A stretch of 64,000 nt of DNA from Comamonadaceae bacterium OS-1 (GTDB lineage: Bacteria; Pseudomonadota; Gammaproteobacteria; Burkholderiales; Burkholderiaceae_C). Under the pieces are notes generated by a model. It saw only the letters and a list, made by a program, of their open reading frames with translations, was not told the origin of the DNA and made no database searches. Within the stretch, counting starts at the first letter, position 1. Each line of letters starts with the position of its first letter. Where the stretch lies: contig AP026969.1 in the NCBI GenBank assembly GCA_027923965.1, positions 3,720,001 to 3,784,000 of the forward strand. The letters run 5' to 3'. This document shows, one piece after another, positions 1-8,507 of the stretch. Both the position numbers and the translations under genes were made by a program.

Positions 1-543
1 AAAGGCAATTACTACACGCTGGACGGCCAAAGCCTGCGTCGCTCGTTCCTGGCCTCGCCGGTAGAGTTTTCGCGCATCACCAGCGGCTTCAGCATGCGCA
101 TGCACCCCATCCTGAAAAACTGGCGCGCCCACCTGGGTGTGGACTACGCCGGAGCCATTGGCACGCCGGTGCGCACTGTGGGCGACGGCGTGGTGGAGTT
201 TGCCGGGGTGCAAAACGGCTACGGCAACGTCATCATCGTCAAACACCAGAACCAGAACGAAACCCTGTACGCCCACCTGAGCCAAATCAATGTGCGGGTC
301 GGCCAGGCTGTGGGCCAGGGCGACCGTATCGGCGCGGTGGGCATGACCGGCTGGAGCACCGGGCCGCATCTGCATTTTGAATTCCGCGTCAACGGTGTGC
401 ACCAGGACCCGCTGACCGTTGCCCGCCAGAACGACAGCCAGCCGGTGTCGGCCACGGCCAAGGCCTCGTTCAACCAGCTCTCGTCAGTGATGCGCCAGCA
501 ACTGGCCGCAGCCACCTCGATCCAGCAAGCCAGCGCAGATTAG
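1..543 (+). CDS. M23 family metallopeptidase, C-terminal part (5' end outside window)
   Basis: This is the end of a LytM/M23 zinc endopeptidase that cuts peptidoglycan cross-links in the periplasm. The reading frame is open from base 1, so the true start lies upstream. Visible M23 signatures are HPI followed by HLGVDY (first zinc His and Asp), GTPV, GYGN, YAHLS, and the closing HLHFEFRVNG with the catalytic and last zinc His. The last 40 or so residues after the domain are a polar tail. It ends five bases before anmK; that pairing of a wall hydrolase with the anhydro-muramic acid kinase makes sense for wall recycling. Family assignment is firm; any specific symbol would be a guess. Confidence 0.93.
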   Translation, partial: KGNYYTLDGQSLRRSFLASPVEFSRITSGFSMRMHPILKNWRAHLGVDYAGAIGTPVRTVGDGVVEFAGVQNGYGNVIIVKHQNQNETLYAHLSQINVRVGQAVGQGDRIGAVGMTGWSTGPHLHFEFRVNGVHQDPLTVARQNDSQPVSATAKASFNQLSSVMRQQLAAATSIQQASAD

Positions 544-547
544 TCCG

Positions 548-1651
548 GTGCGCGATCTGTTCATCGGCCTGATGTCTGGCACCTCGCTGGACGGCGTGGA
601 CGGCGTGCTGGTGGACTTTGCCGGTGGACGCATGCAGGTGCGGCAGTACGCCACCCTGCCTTTCGCGCCCGCACTGCGAACCGAGCTGCTGGCGCTCAAC
701 ACCCCCGGCGGCGACGAACTGCACCGTGCGGCCCTGGCTGCCAACGAGCTGGTCGGCGTGTATGCCGACGTGGTGCAGCAACTGCTGGAGCGCAGCGGCA
801 CCCGCAGCGACCAGGTCCAAGCCATCGGTGCGCACGGCCAGACGGTACGGCACCGACCGCAAGAATTCGGCGGTACCGGCTACACCCTGCAACTCAACAA
901 CCCGGCGCTGCTTGCTGAACTCACAGGCGTCAACGTGGTGGCCGACTTCCGCAGCCGCGACGTGGCCGCCGGTGGCCAGGGCGCGCCACTGGTGCCGGCC
1001 TTCCACCAACAGGTTTTTGGCCGCGCAGGGGAAGCGGTGGCAGTGCTAAACATCGGTGGCATCTCCAACCTCAGCCTGCTGGACGGGCAGATTTTGGGCT
1101 TTGACTGCGGCCCCGGCAACGCCCTGATGGACCACTGGTGCCAGCTGCACACCGGCCAGCCGTATGACGCAGACGGTGCCTGGGCCGCCAGCGGCACGGT
1201 GCACCCGACCCTGCTGGCCACCTTGCTGGGCGAGCCCTACCTGGCCAAAGCCCCGCCCAAAAGCACAGGCCGCGACCTGTTCAACCCGCCCTGGCTGGCC
1301 AACAAGCTGCAAGGCTTTGCCGGACTGGCCTCGGTGGACGTGCAGGCCACATTGACCGAATTGACCGCCCGCGCTGTATCCACCTGCATGAGCAGCTATG
1401 GAAAAAGTAGCAAACTACTGATCGTGTGTGGTGGCGGCGCGTTGAACGGCAGGTTGATGCAGCGCCTGCAGGCCCTGCTGCCCGGGGTGCAGGTGCAATC
1501 GTCTACCGCACACGGCCTGCCGCCCTTGCAGGTCGAGGCAGCCGCCTTTGCCTGGCTGGCCCGCCAGACGGTGTTGGGCTTGCCGGGCAACCTGGCCAGT
1601 GTGACCGGTGCACGCGGCGAACGCGTACTGGGTGCGATCTACCCCGCTTAA
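548..1651 (+). CDS. anmK: Anhydro-N-acetylmuramic acid kinase
   Basis: AnmK phosphorylates 1,6-anhydro-MurNAc from peptidoglycan turnover, opening the anhydro ring to give MurNAc-6-phosphate in the cytoplasm. The 367-residue length fits the family. It starts with GTG and LMSGTSLDGVD (phosphate-binding motif), then AHGQTVRH, FRSRDVAAGGQGAPLVP, NIGGISN, DCGPGNALMD and CGGGALNGRL. The start is five bases after the M23 gene, so the two are probably cotranscribed. Its stop overlaps the stop of the opposite-strand exporter gene by four bases. Around 1364-1420 the coding sequence looks like a copy of the window's dispersed hairpin repeat, read in frame just before the CGGG motif. Confidence 0.96.
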   Translation: MRDLFIGLMSGTSLDGVDGVLVDFAGGRMQVRQYATLPFAPALRTELLALNTPGGDELHRAALAANELVGVYADVVQQLLERSGTRSDQVQAIGAHGQTVRHRPQEFGGTGYTLQLNNPALLAELTGVNVVADFRSRDVAAGGQGAPLVPAFHQQVFGRAGEAVAVLNIGGISNLSLLDGQILGFDCGPGNALMDHWCQLHTGQPYDADGAWAASGTVHPTLLATLLGEPYLAKAPPKSTGRDLFNPPWLANKLQGFAGLASVDVQATLTELTARAVSTCMSSYGKSSKLLIVCGGGALNGRLMQRLQALLPGVQVQSSTAHGLPPLQVEAAAFAWLARQTVLGLPGNLASVTGARGERVLGAIYPA

Positions 1652-3054
1652 TGGTTGTCGGCGGGGGCAGCCCCGGTGCCCCGTGCATCGGGCGATAGCT
1701 GCCAAAAAATCCAGGCCGAGGCCAGCGTCATCAGCCCCATGGTCGCAAACGTGGCGTGGAAGGCATCCAAAGTCTGCGCAGCGCCTGCCCCCTCAAAGTA
1801 GCCGGTAAAGCCCGCCAGCACGGCCCCAGCGGCCGCCACGCCCATACTCATGGCCAGCATCTGCACCATCGACAGCAAGCTGTTGCCGCTGCTGGCCAGC
1901 GGGCCGTCCAGGTCTTTCAAGGTGACGGTGTTCATGGCGGTGAACTGCATCGAGTTCACCGCGCCAAAAATCGCCAGTTGCACCAGCTTTAACCACAGCG
2001 GCTGCCCCGGCGTAACCAACGCGAAGCTGGCCATGGTCAGCCCCACCAAGACGGTGTTGAGCACCAACACCAGGCGGTAGCCCAGCCGGGTGATGAGCTG
2101 GGTGGCCAGGGTCTTGGTGACCATACCCGCCAGAGCCACCGGCAGCATCATCATTCCCGCTTGCGACGGCGAATAGCCCATGCTGACCTGCAGCAGCAAG
2201 GGAATCAAAAATGGCATGCAACTGCTGCCGATGCGCGCAAACAGGTTGCCCAGCAGGCCGATGGTCAGCGATGAAATGGCAAACAGGCGGGGTGAAAACA
2301 GCGGGTCGGGCTGGCGCATGGCATGCAGCCAATACGCTACCAGGCTGGCCAGCCCAAACATCAGCAGCACCAGCACCGTAGCCTGGCGCAGACCCAGCTC
2401 CGATAGCCCGTCCAACGACAGCGACAAGGCCACCATGCCAAACGACAGCATGGCGTAGCCGCCCAGGTCAAACCGCCTGGACGCCACCCGAAGGCCTTCG
2501 GGCATAAAAGCCAGCGTGGCCGCACAGCCAAGCACACCCACTGGCAGGTTGATCAAGAAAATCCAGTGCCAGGTGGTGTATTCCACCAGCCAGCCGCCCA
2601 GCGTAGGACCAATCAGAGGGCCGATCAGGCCCGGCAAGGCGACAAAACTCATGGCCTTCAAAAACTGCTCGCGCGGAAATGCCCGCAGCACCGCCAGCCG
2701 CCCCACCGGCAACAGCAAGGCCCCGCCGATGCCCTGGACGATGCGCGACAGCACCAGTTGCGTCAGGCTATGGGATACCGCGCACAGCAAGGACCCCAGG
2801 GTGAACAAGACAATCGCCGATACAAACAGGCGGCGGGTGCCAAAACGGTCGGCCATCCAGCCCGAGGCCGGAATCAGCATGGCCATGGTCAGCGAATAGG
2901 CCACCACCACCGACTGCATGCGCAACGGGCTCACGCCCAGGCTATCTGCCATGGCCGGCAAGGCCGTGTTGACAATGGTGGCGTCCAGCGTCTGCATGAA
3001 AAACCCGATGGCGACCAGCCACAAGAGCCGTTGGTTGGATGCGTCGTCTTGCAT
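1648..3054 (-). CDS. MFS drug-export-type transporter, DHA2 family (MdtD-like)
   Basis: This is an inner-membrane proton antiporter of the 14-helix DHA2 group. The 468 residues begin with a stretch very like E. coli MdtD: FMQTLDATIVNTALP (motif D1), a VAYSLTMAMLIPASGW helix, and ADRFGTRRLF (motif A between helices 2 and 3). Motif C-like GPTLGGWLVEYTTWHWIF follows near residue 155. Substrate is unknown; MdtD-type proteins export drugs or small organic acids. It stands alone, convergent with anmK and about 60 bases downstream of erpA, with erpA's terminator between. It is not beside an mdtABC-type RND system here, so the symbol is withheld. Confidence 0.9.
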   Translation of the reverse strand: MQDDASNQRLLWLVAIGFFMQTLDATIVNTALPAMADSLGVSPLRMQSVVVAYSLTMAMLIPASGWMADRFGTRRLFVSAIVLFTLGSLLCAVSHSLTQLVLSRIVQGIGGALLLPVGRLAVLRAFPREQFLKAMSFVALPGLIGPLIGPTLGGWLVEYTTWHWIFLINLPVGVLGCAATLAFMPEGLRVASRRFDLGGYAMLSFGMVALSLSLDGLSELGLRQATVLVLLMFGLASLVAYWLHAMRQPDPLFSPRLFAISSLTIGLLGNLFARIGSSCMPFLIPLLLQVSMGYSPSQAGMMMLPVALAGMVTKTLATQLITRLGYRLVLVLNTVLVGLTMASFALVTPGQPLWLKLVQLAIFGAVNSMQFTAMNTVTLKDLDGPLASSGNSLLSMVQMLAMSMGVAAAGAVLAGFTGYFEGAGAAQTLDAFHATFATMGLMTLASAWIFWQLSPDARGTGAAPADNH

Positions 3055-3072
3055 AGATCGATCTCAGAAACG

Positions 3073-3100
3073 AAAAAGCCGCCCTCGGGCGGCTGTTTTT
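3073..3100 (-). terminator. Rho-independent terminator after erpA
   Basis: A GC-rich hairpin (3077-3094, arms AGCCGCC/GGCGGCT with a four-base loop) is followed on the minus strand by a T-run. It lies 15 bases past the erpA stop. An A/T tract on both sides means it could work both ways. Confidence 0.85.
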
Positions 3101-3114
3101 GACACGCTCAGCGT

Positions 3115-3480
3115 TTACGCCGAGAAGCTGGAGCCGCAGCCACAGGTGCTGGTGGCATTGGGGTTCTTGATGACGAACTGAGCCCCTTGCAGGTCTTCCT
3201 TGTAGTCGATCTCGGCACCCAGCAGGTACTGGTAGCTCATGGCATCGATCAGCAGGGACACACCGTTCTTGGTCATGGTGGTGTCGTCTTCGTTGGTGAT
3301 TTCGTCGAAGGTGAAGCCGTACTGGAAGCCGGAGCAGCCGCCACCCTGCACAAACACCCGCAGTTTCAGGTCCGGATTGCCTTCTTCGGCGATCAGGTCG
3401 GCCACTTTGGCGGCTGCGCTGTCGGTGAAGACGATGGGGGTGGGCATTTCGGTCTGGATGTTTTCGGCAAGGGCGCTCAT
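3115..3480 (-). CDS. erpA: Iron-sulfur cluster insertion protein ErpA
   Basis: ErpA is an A-type carrier that hands Fe-S clusters to apo-enzymes in the cytoplasm. The 121 residues carry the three cluster-ligand cysteines in GGGCSGF (mid protein) and CGCGSSF at the C-terminus. An N-terminal extension of about 15 residues before [11 protein letters not shown] is normal for the betaproteobacterial form. It lies downstream of the rplM-rpsI operon in the same direction, a common order in this group, but a terminator and stem-loop separate it from rpsI, so it probably has its own promoter in 3481-3540. An IscA paralogue is the alternative; the sequence fits ErpA better. Confidence 0.94.
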   Translation of the reverse strand: MSALAENIQTEMPTPIVFTDSAAAKVADLIAEEGNPDLKLRVFVQGGGCSGFQYGFTFDEITNEDDTTMTKNGVSLLIDAMSYQYLLGAEIDYKEDLQGAQFVIKNPNATSTCGCGSSFSA

Positions 3481-3580
3481 GGGGTACTCCGTTATCAGTT
3501 GGGTGCGATGCTACTGTAATTCCCGACTCAAGTTGCGGGGCAAACAATTTGCCGGTATTGGCAGTGCGGTCTTTTCAAAA

Positions 3581-3687
3581 GCAAAAACCGCCGAAGCCCG
3601 AAGGCTTGGCGGTTTTTGCGTCGCACAGAGCGAAAACGACCAACTTTCATCGACTCGGGTGCGGAGCACCCCGAGCCTTGAAAGTTG
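3581..3687 (-). terminator. Double stem-loop terminator after rpsI
   Basis: Two inverted repeats follow the rpsI stop. The first (3641-3687) has arms starting CAACTTT/AAAGTTG with an inner GC stem. The second (3581-3619) has 17-base arms, one single-base bulge and a four-base loop, with A and T runs inside the stem ends, so it could stop transcription from both sides. It separates the ribosomal operon from erpA. Confidence 0.75.
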
Positions 3688-3694
3688 TTTAGCT

Positions 3695-4087
3695 TTAACG
3701 CTTGGAGAACTGCTTGCGACGGCGAGCACCGTGCAAACCGACCTTCTTACGTTCGACTTCGCGCGCATCACGCGTCACGAAACCGGCTTTGCTCAGCTCG
3801 GGCTTGAGCGTAGCGTCGTAGTCGATCAGGGCGCGGGTAATGCCGTGGCGGGTTGCGCCAGCCTGGCCGGACTCGCCACCGCCGTGCACGTTCACCATCA
3901 CGTCGAAAGTTTCGGCGTGGTTGGTCAGTACCAGGGGTTGCTTGCAAATCATGATCGAGGTAGCACGACCGAAGAATTCGGTGATGTCTTTACCGTTGAC
4001 CTTGATCTGGCCGGAGCCTTTTTTCAGAAACACACGTGCGACGCTGGATTTGCGACGGCCGGTGCCATTGTTCCAATCACCAATCAT
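3695..4087 (-). CDS. rpsI: 30S ribosomal protein S9
   Basis: S9 is a small-subunit protein whose C-terminal tail reaches the P-site tRNA. The 130-residue protein shows the family signature [16 protein letters not shown] at the start, the [15 protein letters not shown] core and the basic tail ending RRRKQFSKR, whose last Arg is the tRNA-contacting residue. It follows rplM by 12 bases, the standard L13-S9 operon. Length and motifs leave no doubt. Confidence 0.99.
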   Translation of the reverse strand: MIGDWNNGTGRRKSSVARVFLKKGSGQIKVNGKDITEFFGRATSIMICKQPLVLTNHAETFDVMVNVHGGGESGQAGATRHGITRALIDYDATLKPELSKAGFVTRDAREVERKKVGLHGARRRKQFSKR

Positions 4088-4099
4088 CAGAAATACTCC

Positions 4100-4531
4100 T
4101 TAGATGTCCAGCACTTTAGGCTGTTGGGCGGTGTGTGGGTGCACAGCACCACCGTACACCTTGAGCTTCTTGATCATGGCGTAGCCGAGCGGGCCCTTGG
4201 GCAGCATGCCCTTGACGGCTTTTTCCAAAGCGCGGCCGGGGTGTTTGGCTTGCATGTCGCGGAACGAGATGGCAGAGATGCCACCTGGGTAACCGGAATG
4301 GCTGTAGTAAATCTTGTCAGTCGACTTGGCGCCGGTGACACGCAGCTGGGCTGCGTTGATGATGACGATGAAGTCACCGGTATCGACGTGAGGCGTATAA
4401 ATGGCCTTGTGTTTGCCGCGCAAACGGAGAGCAACTTCGCTGGCTACTCGTCCGAGGACCTTGTCGGTCGCGTCAATCACAAACCACTCATGCACTACGT
4501 CAGCGGGTTTTGCGCTGAAAGTTTTGGTCAT
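4100..4531 (-). CDS. rplM: 50S ribosomal protein L13
   Basis: L13 is an early-assembly protein of the large subunit. The 143 residues (E. coli 142) include [16 protein letters not shown] near the start, [16 protein letters not shown], and the YSHSGYPGG and [11 protein letters not shown] signatures. The ATG is preceded by an AAAGAGA ribosome-binding site. A strong promoter lies about 150 bases upstream, leaving a leader with a small CCAACC/GGTTGG hairpin (4560-4576). In E. coli, L13 represses its own operon through the rplM leader, so this leader could act the same way; that part is inference. Confidence 0.99.
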   Translation of the reverse strand: MTKTFSAKPADVVHEWFVIDATDKVLGRVASEVALRLRGKHKAIYTPHVDTGDFIVIINAAQLRVTGAKSTDKIYYSHSGYPGGISAISFRDMQAKHPGRALEKAVKGMLPKGPLGYAMIKKLKVYGGAVHPHTAQQPKVLDI

Positions 4532-4680
4532 GAATTTTCTCTTTGAAAGAATGGTTTGGCCAACCCAAGAGGTTGGCGTTCTAGCAGCCCTTTTCCACGG
4601 TCGGCGTCTCTCTAATGGAGATCTCTTAGGTGGGGTTTTAAACTTCGCCGCGGGGCCAGCTATTCGCTGCGAAGCCTTTG

Positions 4681-4710
4681 ATTATACAAAGTTGCGGGCG
4701 ATGCCGTCAA
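4681..4710 (-). promoter_or_regulatory. Sigma-70 promoter of rplM-rpsI
   Basis: On the minus strand a -35 box TTGACG (plus-strand 4705-4710) and a perfect -10 box TATAAT (4681-4686) are separated by 18 bases. It sits in the gap between the end of the kinase gene and rplM and gives a leader of about 145 bases. This is the best sigma-70 match I found in the window, as expected for ribosomal genes. Confidence 0.85.
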
Positions 4711-4718
4711 ATTTGCGG

Positions 4719-6347
4719 TCAGCGCCGGTTTTGCTGCTGCGCCAGCAGGCGCTCCGTGTTCTCCACGCAGACCGGCAACGCGGCGAATTCAGGCTTCTGG
4801 CACTCCCGGTAGATGCACATTGGACGGGTCAGGAAATTGTTGTCGGGGCACAAGAACACAGAGACGTTGCCCCCCGGAGATGCACGGTGGCGCTGGGCCA
4901 GATGGGCGGAAACCACCTCGTCGATGGGCGCCGATGCCGGGGGCAGTATTTTCACCTTGGCCGTTATGGCCGTTATGGCCGTTTTTCGGGGCGGCACCAG
5001 CGGTGACGAAGCGGGCGGTACAGGAGCCGCAACCAAAGGCCGTATCGGTTCTGCCGCGACTACGGCTGGCACAGCGGGGAGGTTAGGCGCCAGCGCAGCC
5101 AGCTTGGGCTGGGGGACCGGCGTTTCAGCCACAGGCCGTGGCAGGTCGGCAGACTGCCGCCACACCGCAGTACCGACACCGGCCACCAGCGCCAGCGCGG
5201 CCACCACAGCCCAGACCCCTGAACGGCGGGGAGGTGGCGACCCGTGGGGCACCGTCAGCGCGCCCAGCAGCTCCAGCGGCCTGTCGACCGACTGCCGGGG
5301 CGGGTACACAAACTGGGTGGGCAGTTCGGCCAGATCCATAGGCACCGGCGGCCCCCATTCTCGCGGCACAGGTGTCCAACCCAACCCCATCTCGGCGCGC
5401 CAGTCAAATTGCGCCATTTCCGCCGACGGATGCAAGTCCATGGCACGGGCAAAGGCTTGCACCGACTGCGGGCGGTCCTCGGGGCGGATCGCCAAACTCT
5501 GGTCGATCGCCGCCACGAATACAGGCGAATAGGCTTGGCCGTGCTCAGCCTGCGCTGCCAGCGCGACCATCTGCATGCTGGGCATGCGGTCCCGCAGCAC
5601 CCGAAACGTCGCAGGCAGGGGCAAAGCATTGGCCACGCAACCATGCACCACGGCTGCCAGTGCATACAAATCGCTCCAGGGCCCCTGGGCCATGTCGCGC
5701 GCATCGGCGTACTGCTCGATGGGCGCGTAATTCACCTTCAGCACGGCGGTATGCCGGGGGCCCAGGTCGCCAATGGCCCGGCGGGCAGCGCCCAGGTCCA
5801 GCAGCACGGGCGGCCCGCTGTCTTGCAGGAAAATATTCTCGGGGGACACATCGCGGTGCACGGTGTGGCTGTCGTGCAGCAGTTGCAGCGCCTGCAGCAC
5901 CGACCACAGCACCTGGCGCAGCCAATCCTCCGACGGCGGGCTTCGCATTTGGCGCCGGGCCTGCTTGAGCGTCATGCCGCTGTACAAGGGCATCACCATG
6001 TAGGCCGTGTTGTTCGCCTCCCAGAAGCGAAACACCTTGACCAGCGAGGGGTGGTCAAACTGCGCCAGCAGCCGGGCTTCGGCCACAAACGACTGCAAAC
6101 CGGCCTGGTAGCTGGCCCCGTCCAGGGATGAGCGGATACCCACCATGGCGCCTGCCAGGCGCCCGGCCAAGGCCGTTGGCATGTACTCCTTGATGGCCAC
6201 CGAACGGTGCAGGGAATGGTCGTAGGCCTGGTAGACCATGCCAAAGCCGCCCACGCCCAGCAGGCGCACCAGCTCGAACTCACCCAGCCGCGTGCCGCTG
6301 GGCAGGGCATCGGAATGCAGGATGGGCGGGTGGGCGGAATCGGACAT
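4719..6347 (-). CDS. Membrane-bound Ser/Thr protein kinase with cysteine-containing outer domain
   Basis: This is a Hanks-type kinase. The catalytic domain (about residues 21-300) has the glycine loop LGVGGFGMVY, Lys53 in VAIKEYMP, Glu90, the catalytic loop HRDVSPENI (His164-Asp166) and DLG in place of DFG at 184-186. A single membrane helix lies near residues 377-397, followed by a Pro/Ala-rich linker. The last 50 residues contain four cysteines (CPDNN, MCIYREC, PVCV) and should be outside the membrane if the kinase is inside. Such kinases phosphorylate proteins in response to outside or cell-state signals. No phosphatase partner lies next to it. Its target and the role of the outer Cys domain are unknown. 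Confidence 0.93.
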   Translation of the reverse strand: MSDSAHPPILHSDALPSGTRLGEFELVRLLGVGGFGMVYQAYDHSLHRSVAIKEYMPTALAGRLAGAMVGIRSSLDGASYQAGLQSFVAEARLLAQFDHPSLVKVFRFWEANNTAYMVMPLYSGMTLKQARRQMRSPPSEDWLRQVLWSVLQALQLLHDSHTVHRDVSPENIFLQDSGPPVLLDLGAARRAIGDLGPRHTAVLKVNYAPIEQYADARDMAQGPWSDLYALAAVVHGCVANALPLPATFRVLRDRMPSMQMVALAAQAEHGQAYSPVFVAAIDQSLAIRPEDRPQSVQAFARAMDLHPSAEMAQFDWRAEMGLGWTPVPREWGPPVPMDLAELPTQFVYPPRQSVDRPLELLGALTVPHGSPPPRRSGVWAVVAALALVAGVGTAVWRQSADLPRPVAETPVPQPKLAALAPNLPAVPAVVAAEPIRPLVAAPVPPASSPLVPPRKTAITAITAKVKILPPASAPIDEVVSAHLAQRHRASPGGNVSVFLCPDNNFLTRPMCIYRECQKPEFAALPVCVENTERLLAQQQNRR

Positions 6348-6419
6348 AGGCGGAAAAGGGCCCTTAGTTTAGTGCGCAGCCCGACACAGCACCGGCCCGC
6401 CTCGTTACCATAGGGGTCT

Positions 6420-7322
6420 ATGTTTAGTTATCGCCACGCCTTCCATGCAGGCAACCACGCCGATGTGCTCAAGCACACGGTGGTGATTGCCGCCCTCAAA
6501 CACCTGACCGAAAAGGACCCGGCCCTGGCCGTGCTGGACACCCACGCCGGTGCCGGTCTGTACCGGCTCGACGGCGACTACGCCGAAACCAGCGGCGAGG
6601 CGGCCAATGGCATTCTGAAGCTGCTGGCCGACCCCGAACCGGGCCAGCCGCCCCTGGTGCCCGCACCGGCGCTGCAAGACTACCTGGACATGGTCGCCAG
6701 CTTCAACAAGTCGGGCGGCAAAAAAGTCTATCCCGGCTCGCCGTTCATCATGCAACAGCTGTTACGCGACCACGACCGGCTCAAGCTGTTTGAACTGCAC
6801 CCCACCGACAGCAAAACCCTGTCGGCCAACATCGCCCAACTGTCCGCCGGGCGGCAGATCGCGGTGTTCCGCGAAGACGGCTTCGAAGGCATCCGCAAAT
6901 TCTTGCCTCCACCCAGCCGCCGTGCTTTCCTGCTGTGCGATCCCAGCTATGAAATCAAGAGCGACTACAGCCTGGTGGCCGAGATGATTGCCAACAGCCT
7001 GAAACTGTTCGCCACCGGCACCTACGCCGTCTGGTACCCCATCATTCCGCGCCCCGAAGCCCATGACCTGCCGCGCAAGCTCAAGACCCTGGCCACCAAG
7101 GCGGGCAAGAGCTGGCTGCACGCCACGTTGACCGTCAAGTTCAGCAAGCTCACCACCGATGCTGCGGGCGAGACCGTACGCCCCGGCCTGCCCGCCAGCG
7201 GCATGTTCCTGATCAACCCGCCGCACACCCTGAAAGCCGCCCTCAAGCCCGCACTGGCGCAAATGGTGGAGCGCCTGGGGCAAGACAAACACGCCACCTC
7301 GACGCTGGATTCGGGCGGCTGA
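6420..7322 (+). CDS. rlmJ: 23S rRNA (adenine-2030-N6)-methyltransferase RlmJ
   Basis: RlmJ methylates A2030 of 23S rRNA using SAM. The 300-residue protein starts with the family hallmark MFSYRHAFHAGNHADVLKH. It has the SAM-binding LDTHAGAGLY and a DPSYE catalytic motif, a variant of the usual (D/N)PPY with Ser in place of the second Pro. The start ATG at 6420 is the family start. It is divergent from the kinase gene, 72 bases away, and stands alone. In some bacteria the gene is called yhiR and linked to DNA use as a carbon source; the rRNA role is the well-supported one. Confidence 0.95.
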   Translation: MFSYRHAFHAGNHADVLKHTVVIAALKHLTEKDPALAVLDTHAGAGLYRLDGDYAETSGEAANGILKLLADPEPGQPPLVPAPALQDYLDMVASFNKSGGKKVYPGSPFIMQQLLRDHDRLKLFELHPTDSKTLSANIAQLSAGRQIAVFREDGFEGIRKFLPPPSRRAFLLCDPSYEIKSDYSLVAEMIANSLKLFATGTYAVWYPIIPRPEAHDLPRKLKTLATKAGKSWLHATLTVKFSKLTTDAAGETVRPGLPASGMFLINPPHTLKAALKPALAQMVERLGQDKHATSTLDSGG

Positions 7323-7414
7323 CCGCGTAAGCCGATGTGTGGACTGTGGAAACTCAGGCAGGTGTGCAACCGGGTGTTTCCTCCAATCCCGAATCCAAGG
7401 AATTCGCTTAATAT

Positions 7415-7432
7415 CTTGACCAAATGATCAAG
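7415..7432. promoter_or_regulatory. Dyad upstream of the nucleoside-transport operon
   Basis: An interrupted palindrome CTTGA-N8-TCAAG lies 14 bases upstream of the candidate sigma-54 promoter. It could be an operator for a dimeric regulator. No regulator gene is adjacent, so the binder is unknown. Confidence 0.4.
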
Positions 7433-7445
7433 TATTGCCCCAAAC

Positions 7446-7461
7446 TGGCAAGTTTATTGCT
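7446..7461 (+). promoter_or_regulatory. Candidate sigma-54 (-24/-12) promoter of the nucleoside operon
   Basis: TGGCAAGTTTATTGCT matches the RpoN consensus TGGCAC-N5-TTGC(A/T) with one mismatch and exact spacing between the GG and GC elements. The predicted start point is about 12 bases downstream, near 7472, which leaves a leader of about 30 bases before the binding-protein ATG at 7504. No comparable sigma-70 pair was seen here. Confidence 0.6.
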
Positions 7462-7503
7462 TGACGTTTTGGCCTTATTTCATCCACCACCCACCTGCCT
7501 GCC

Positions 7504-8499
7504 ATGAAACTCACCTCCATCTCTCTCGCACTAGCCACTGCATTTTGCGCACTCAGCGCCCACGCGGCCGACCCCAAGCTGGCGCTGGTCTATGGCAGCG
7601 GCGGCAAGTTTGACAAATCGTTCAACCAGTCGGCCTACGAGGGTGCCGAGCGCTTCAAGAAGGAAACCAAGATCGGTTACCTGGAAGCCTCCATCACTTC
7701 CGACGCACAAAGCGAGCAGGTGCTGCGCCAGATGGCCCGCAAGAACGTCGACCTGGTGGTCTCCATCGGTTTTTCGATGACCAACGCGGTCACCACCGTG
7801 TCCAAGGAGTTCCCCAAGGTCAAGTTCATGATCATTGACGACGTGGTCAATGGCGACAACGTCAGCTCCGTCACCTTCAAGGAGCAAGAAGGCTCCTACC
7901 TGGTGGGCGTGGCCGCCGCACTGGCCAGCAAGTCGCAAAAAGTCGGCTTCATCGGCGGCATGGACGTGCCCCTGATCCGCGCCTTTGGCTGCGGCTATGC
8001 CCAGGGTGCCAAGTCGGTAGACCCCAAGATCGAAGTGACGCAAAACATGGTGGGTACCACCCCCGCCGCCTGGAGCGATCCGGCCAAGGGCGGCGAGCTG
8101 GCCCGCGCGCAGTTTGACCGCGGCGTGGACGTGGTGTTTGCCGCGGCCGGTGGCAGCGGCATGGGCGCACTGCAGGCCGTCAAGGACAAGGGCAAACTCG
8201 GCATTGGTGTCGATTCCAACCAAAACCCGCTCTACCCCGGCTTCATCCTGACCTCCATGCTCAAGCGCGTGGACAACGCCACCTACGACGGCTTCATGAG
8301 CGTCAAGAACGGTACCTGGAAAGCTGGCGTGGTCAGCAAAGGCCTGATCGAGGGCGGCGTGGACTGGGCACTGGATGCCAACAACCGCAAGCTGATCACC
8401 CCCGCCATGGAAGCCAGCATCAAGCAGGCCGCTGCCGACATCAAGTCCGGCAAGGTCAAGGTGGTGGACTACCGCACCGGCAACAGCTGCCCCGTCTAA
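7504..8499 (+). CDS. BMP/PnrA-family periplasmic nucleoside-binding protein
   Basis: This is the solute-binding part of an ABC importer. A cleaved signal peptide is clear (KLTSISLALATAFCALSAHA, then ADPKLALVYG). The mature part has the BMP/PnrA pattern, including GGKFDKSFNQSAYEG near the start, SIGFSMTNAV, GSYLVGVAAALASKS, GFIGGMDVPLIRAF and a GVDSNQNP hinge region. BMP/PnrA proteins of known function bind purine nucleosides, and the following genes (two NupP/NupQ-type permeases, ribokinase, nucleoside hydrolase) support that. It is the first gene of the operon, behind the candidate sigma-54 promoter; the next gene begins eight bases after it ends. Confidence 0.92.
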   Translation: MKLTSISLALATAFCALSAHAADPKLALVYGSGGKFDKSFNQSAYEGAERFKKETKIGYLEASITSDAQSEQVLRQMARKNVDLVVSIGFSMTNAVTTVSKEFPKVKFMIIDDVVNGDNVSSVTFKEQEGSYLVGVAAALASKSQKVGFIGGMDVPLIRAFGCGYAQGAKSVDPKIEVTQNMVGTTPAAWSDPAKGGELARAQFDRGVDVVFAAAGGSGMGALQAVKDKGKLGIGVDSNQNPLYPGFILTSMLKRVDNATYDGFMSVKNGTWKAGVVSKGLIEGGVDWALDANNRKLITPAMEASIKQAAADIKSGKVKVVDYRTGNSCPV

Positions 8500-8507
8500 C
8501 CGAGGGC

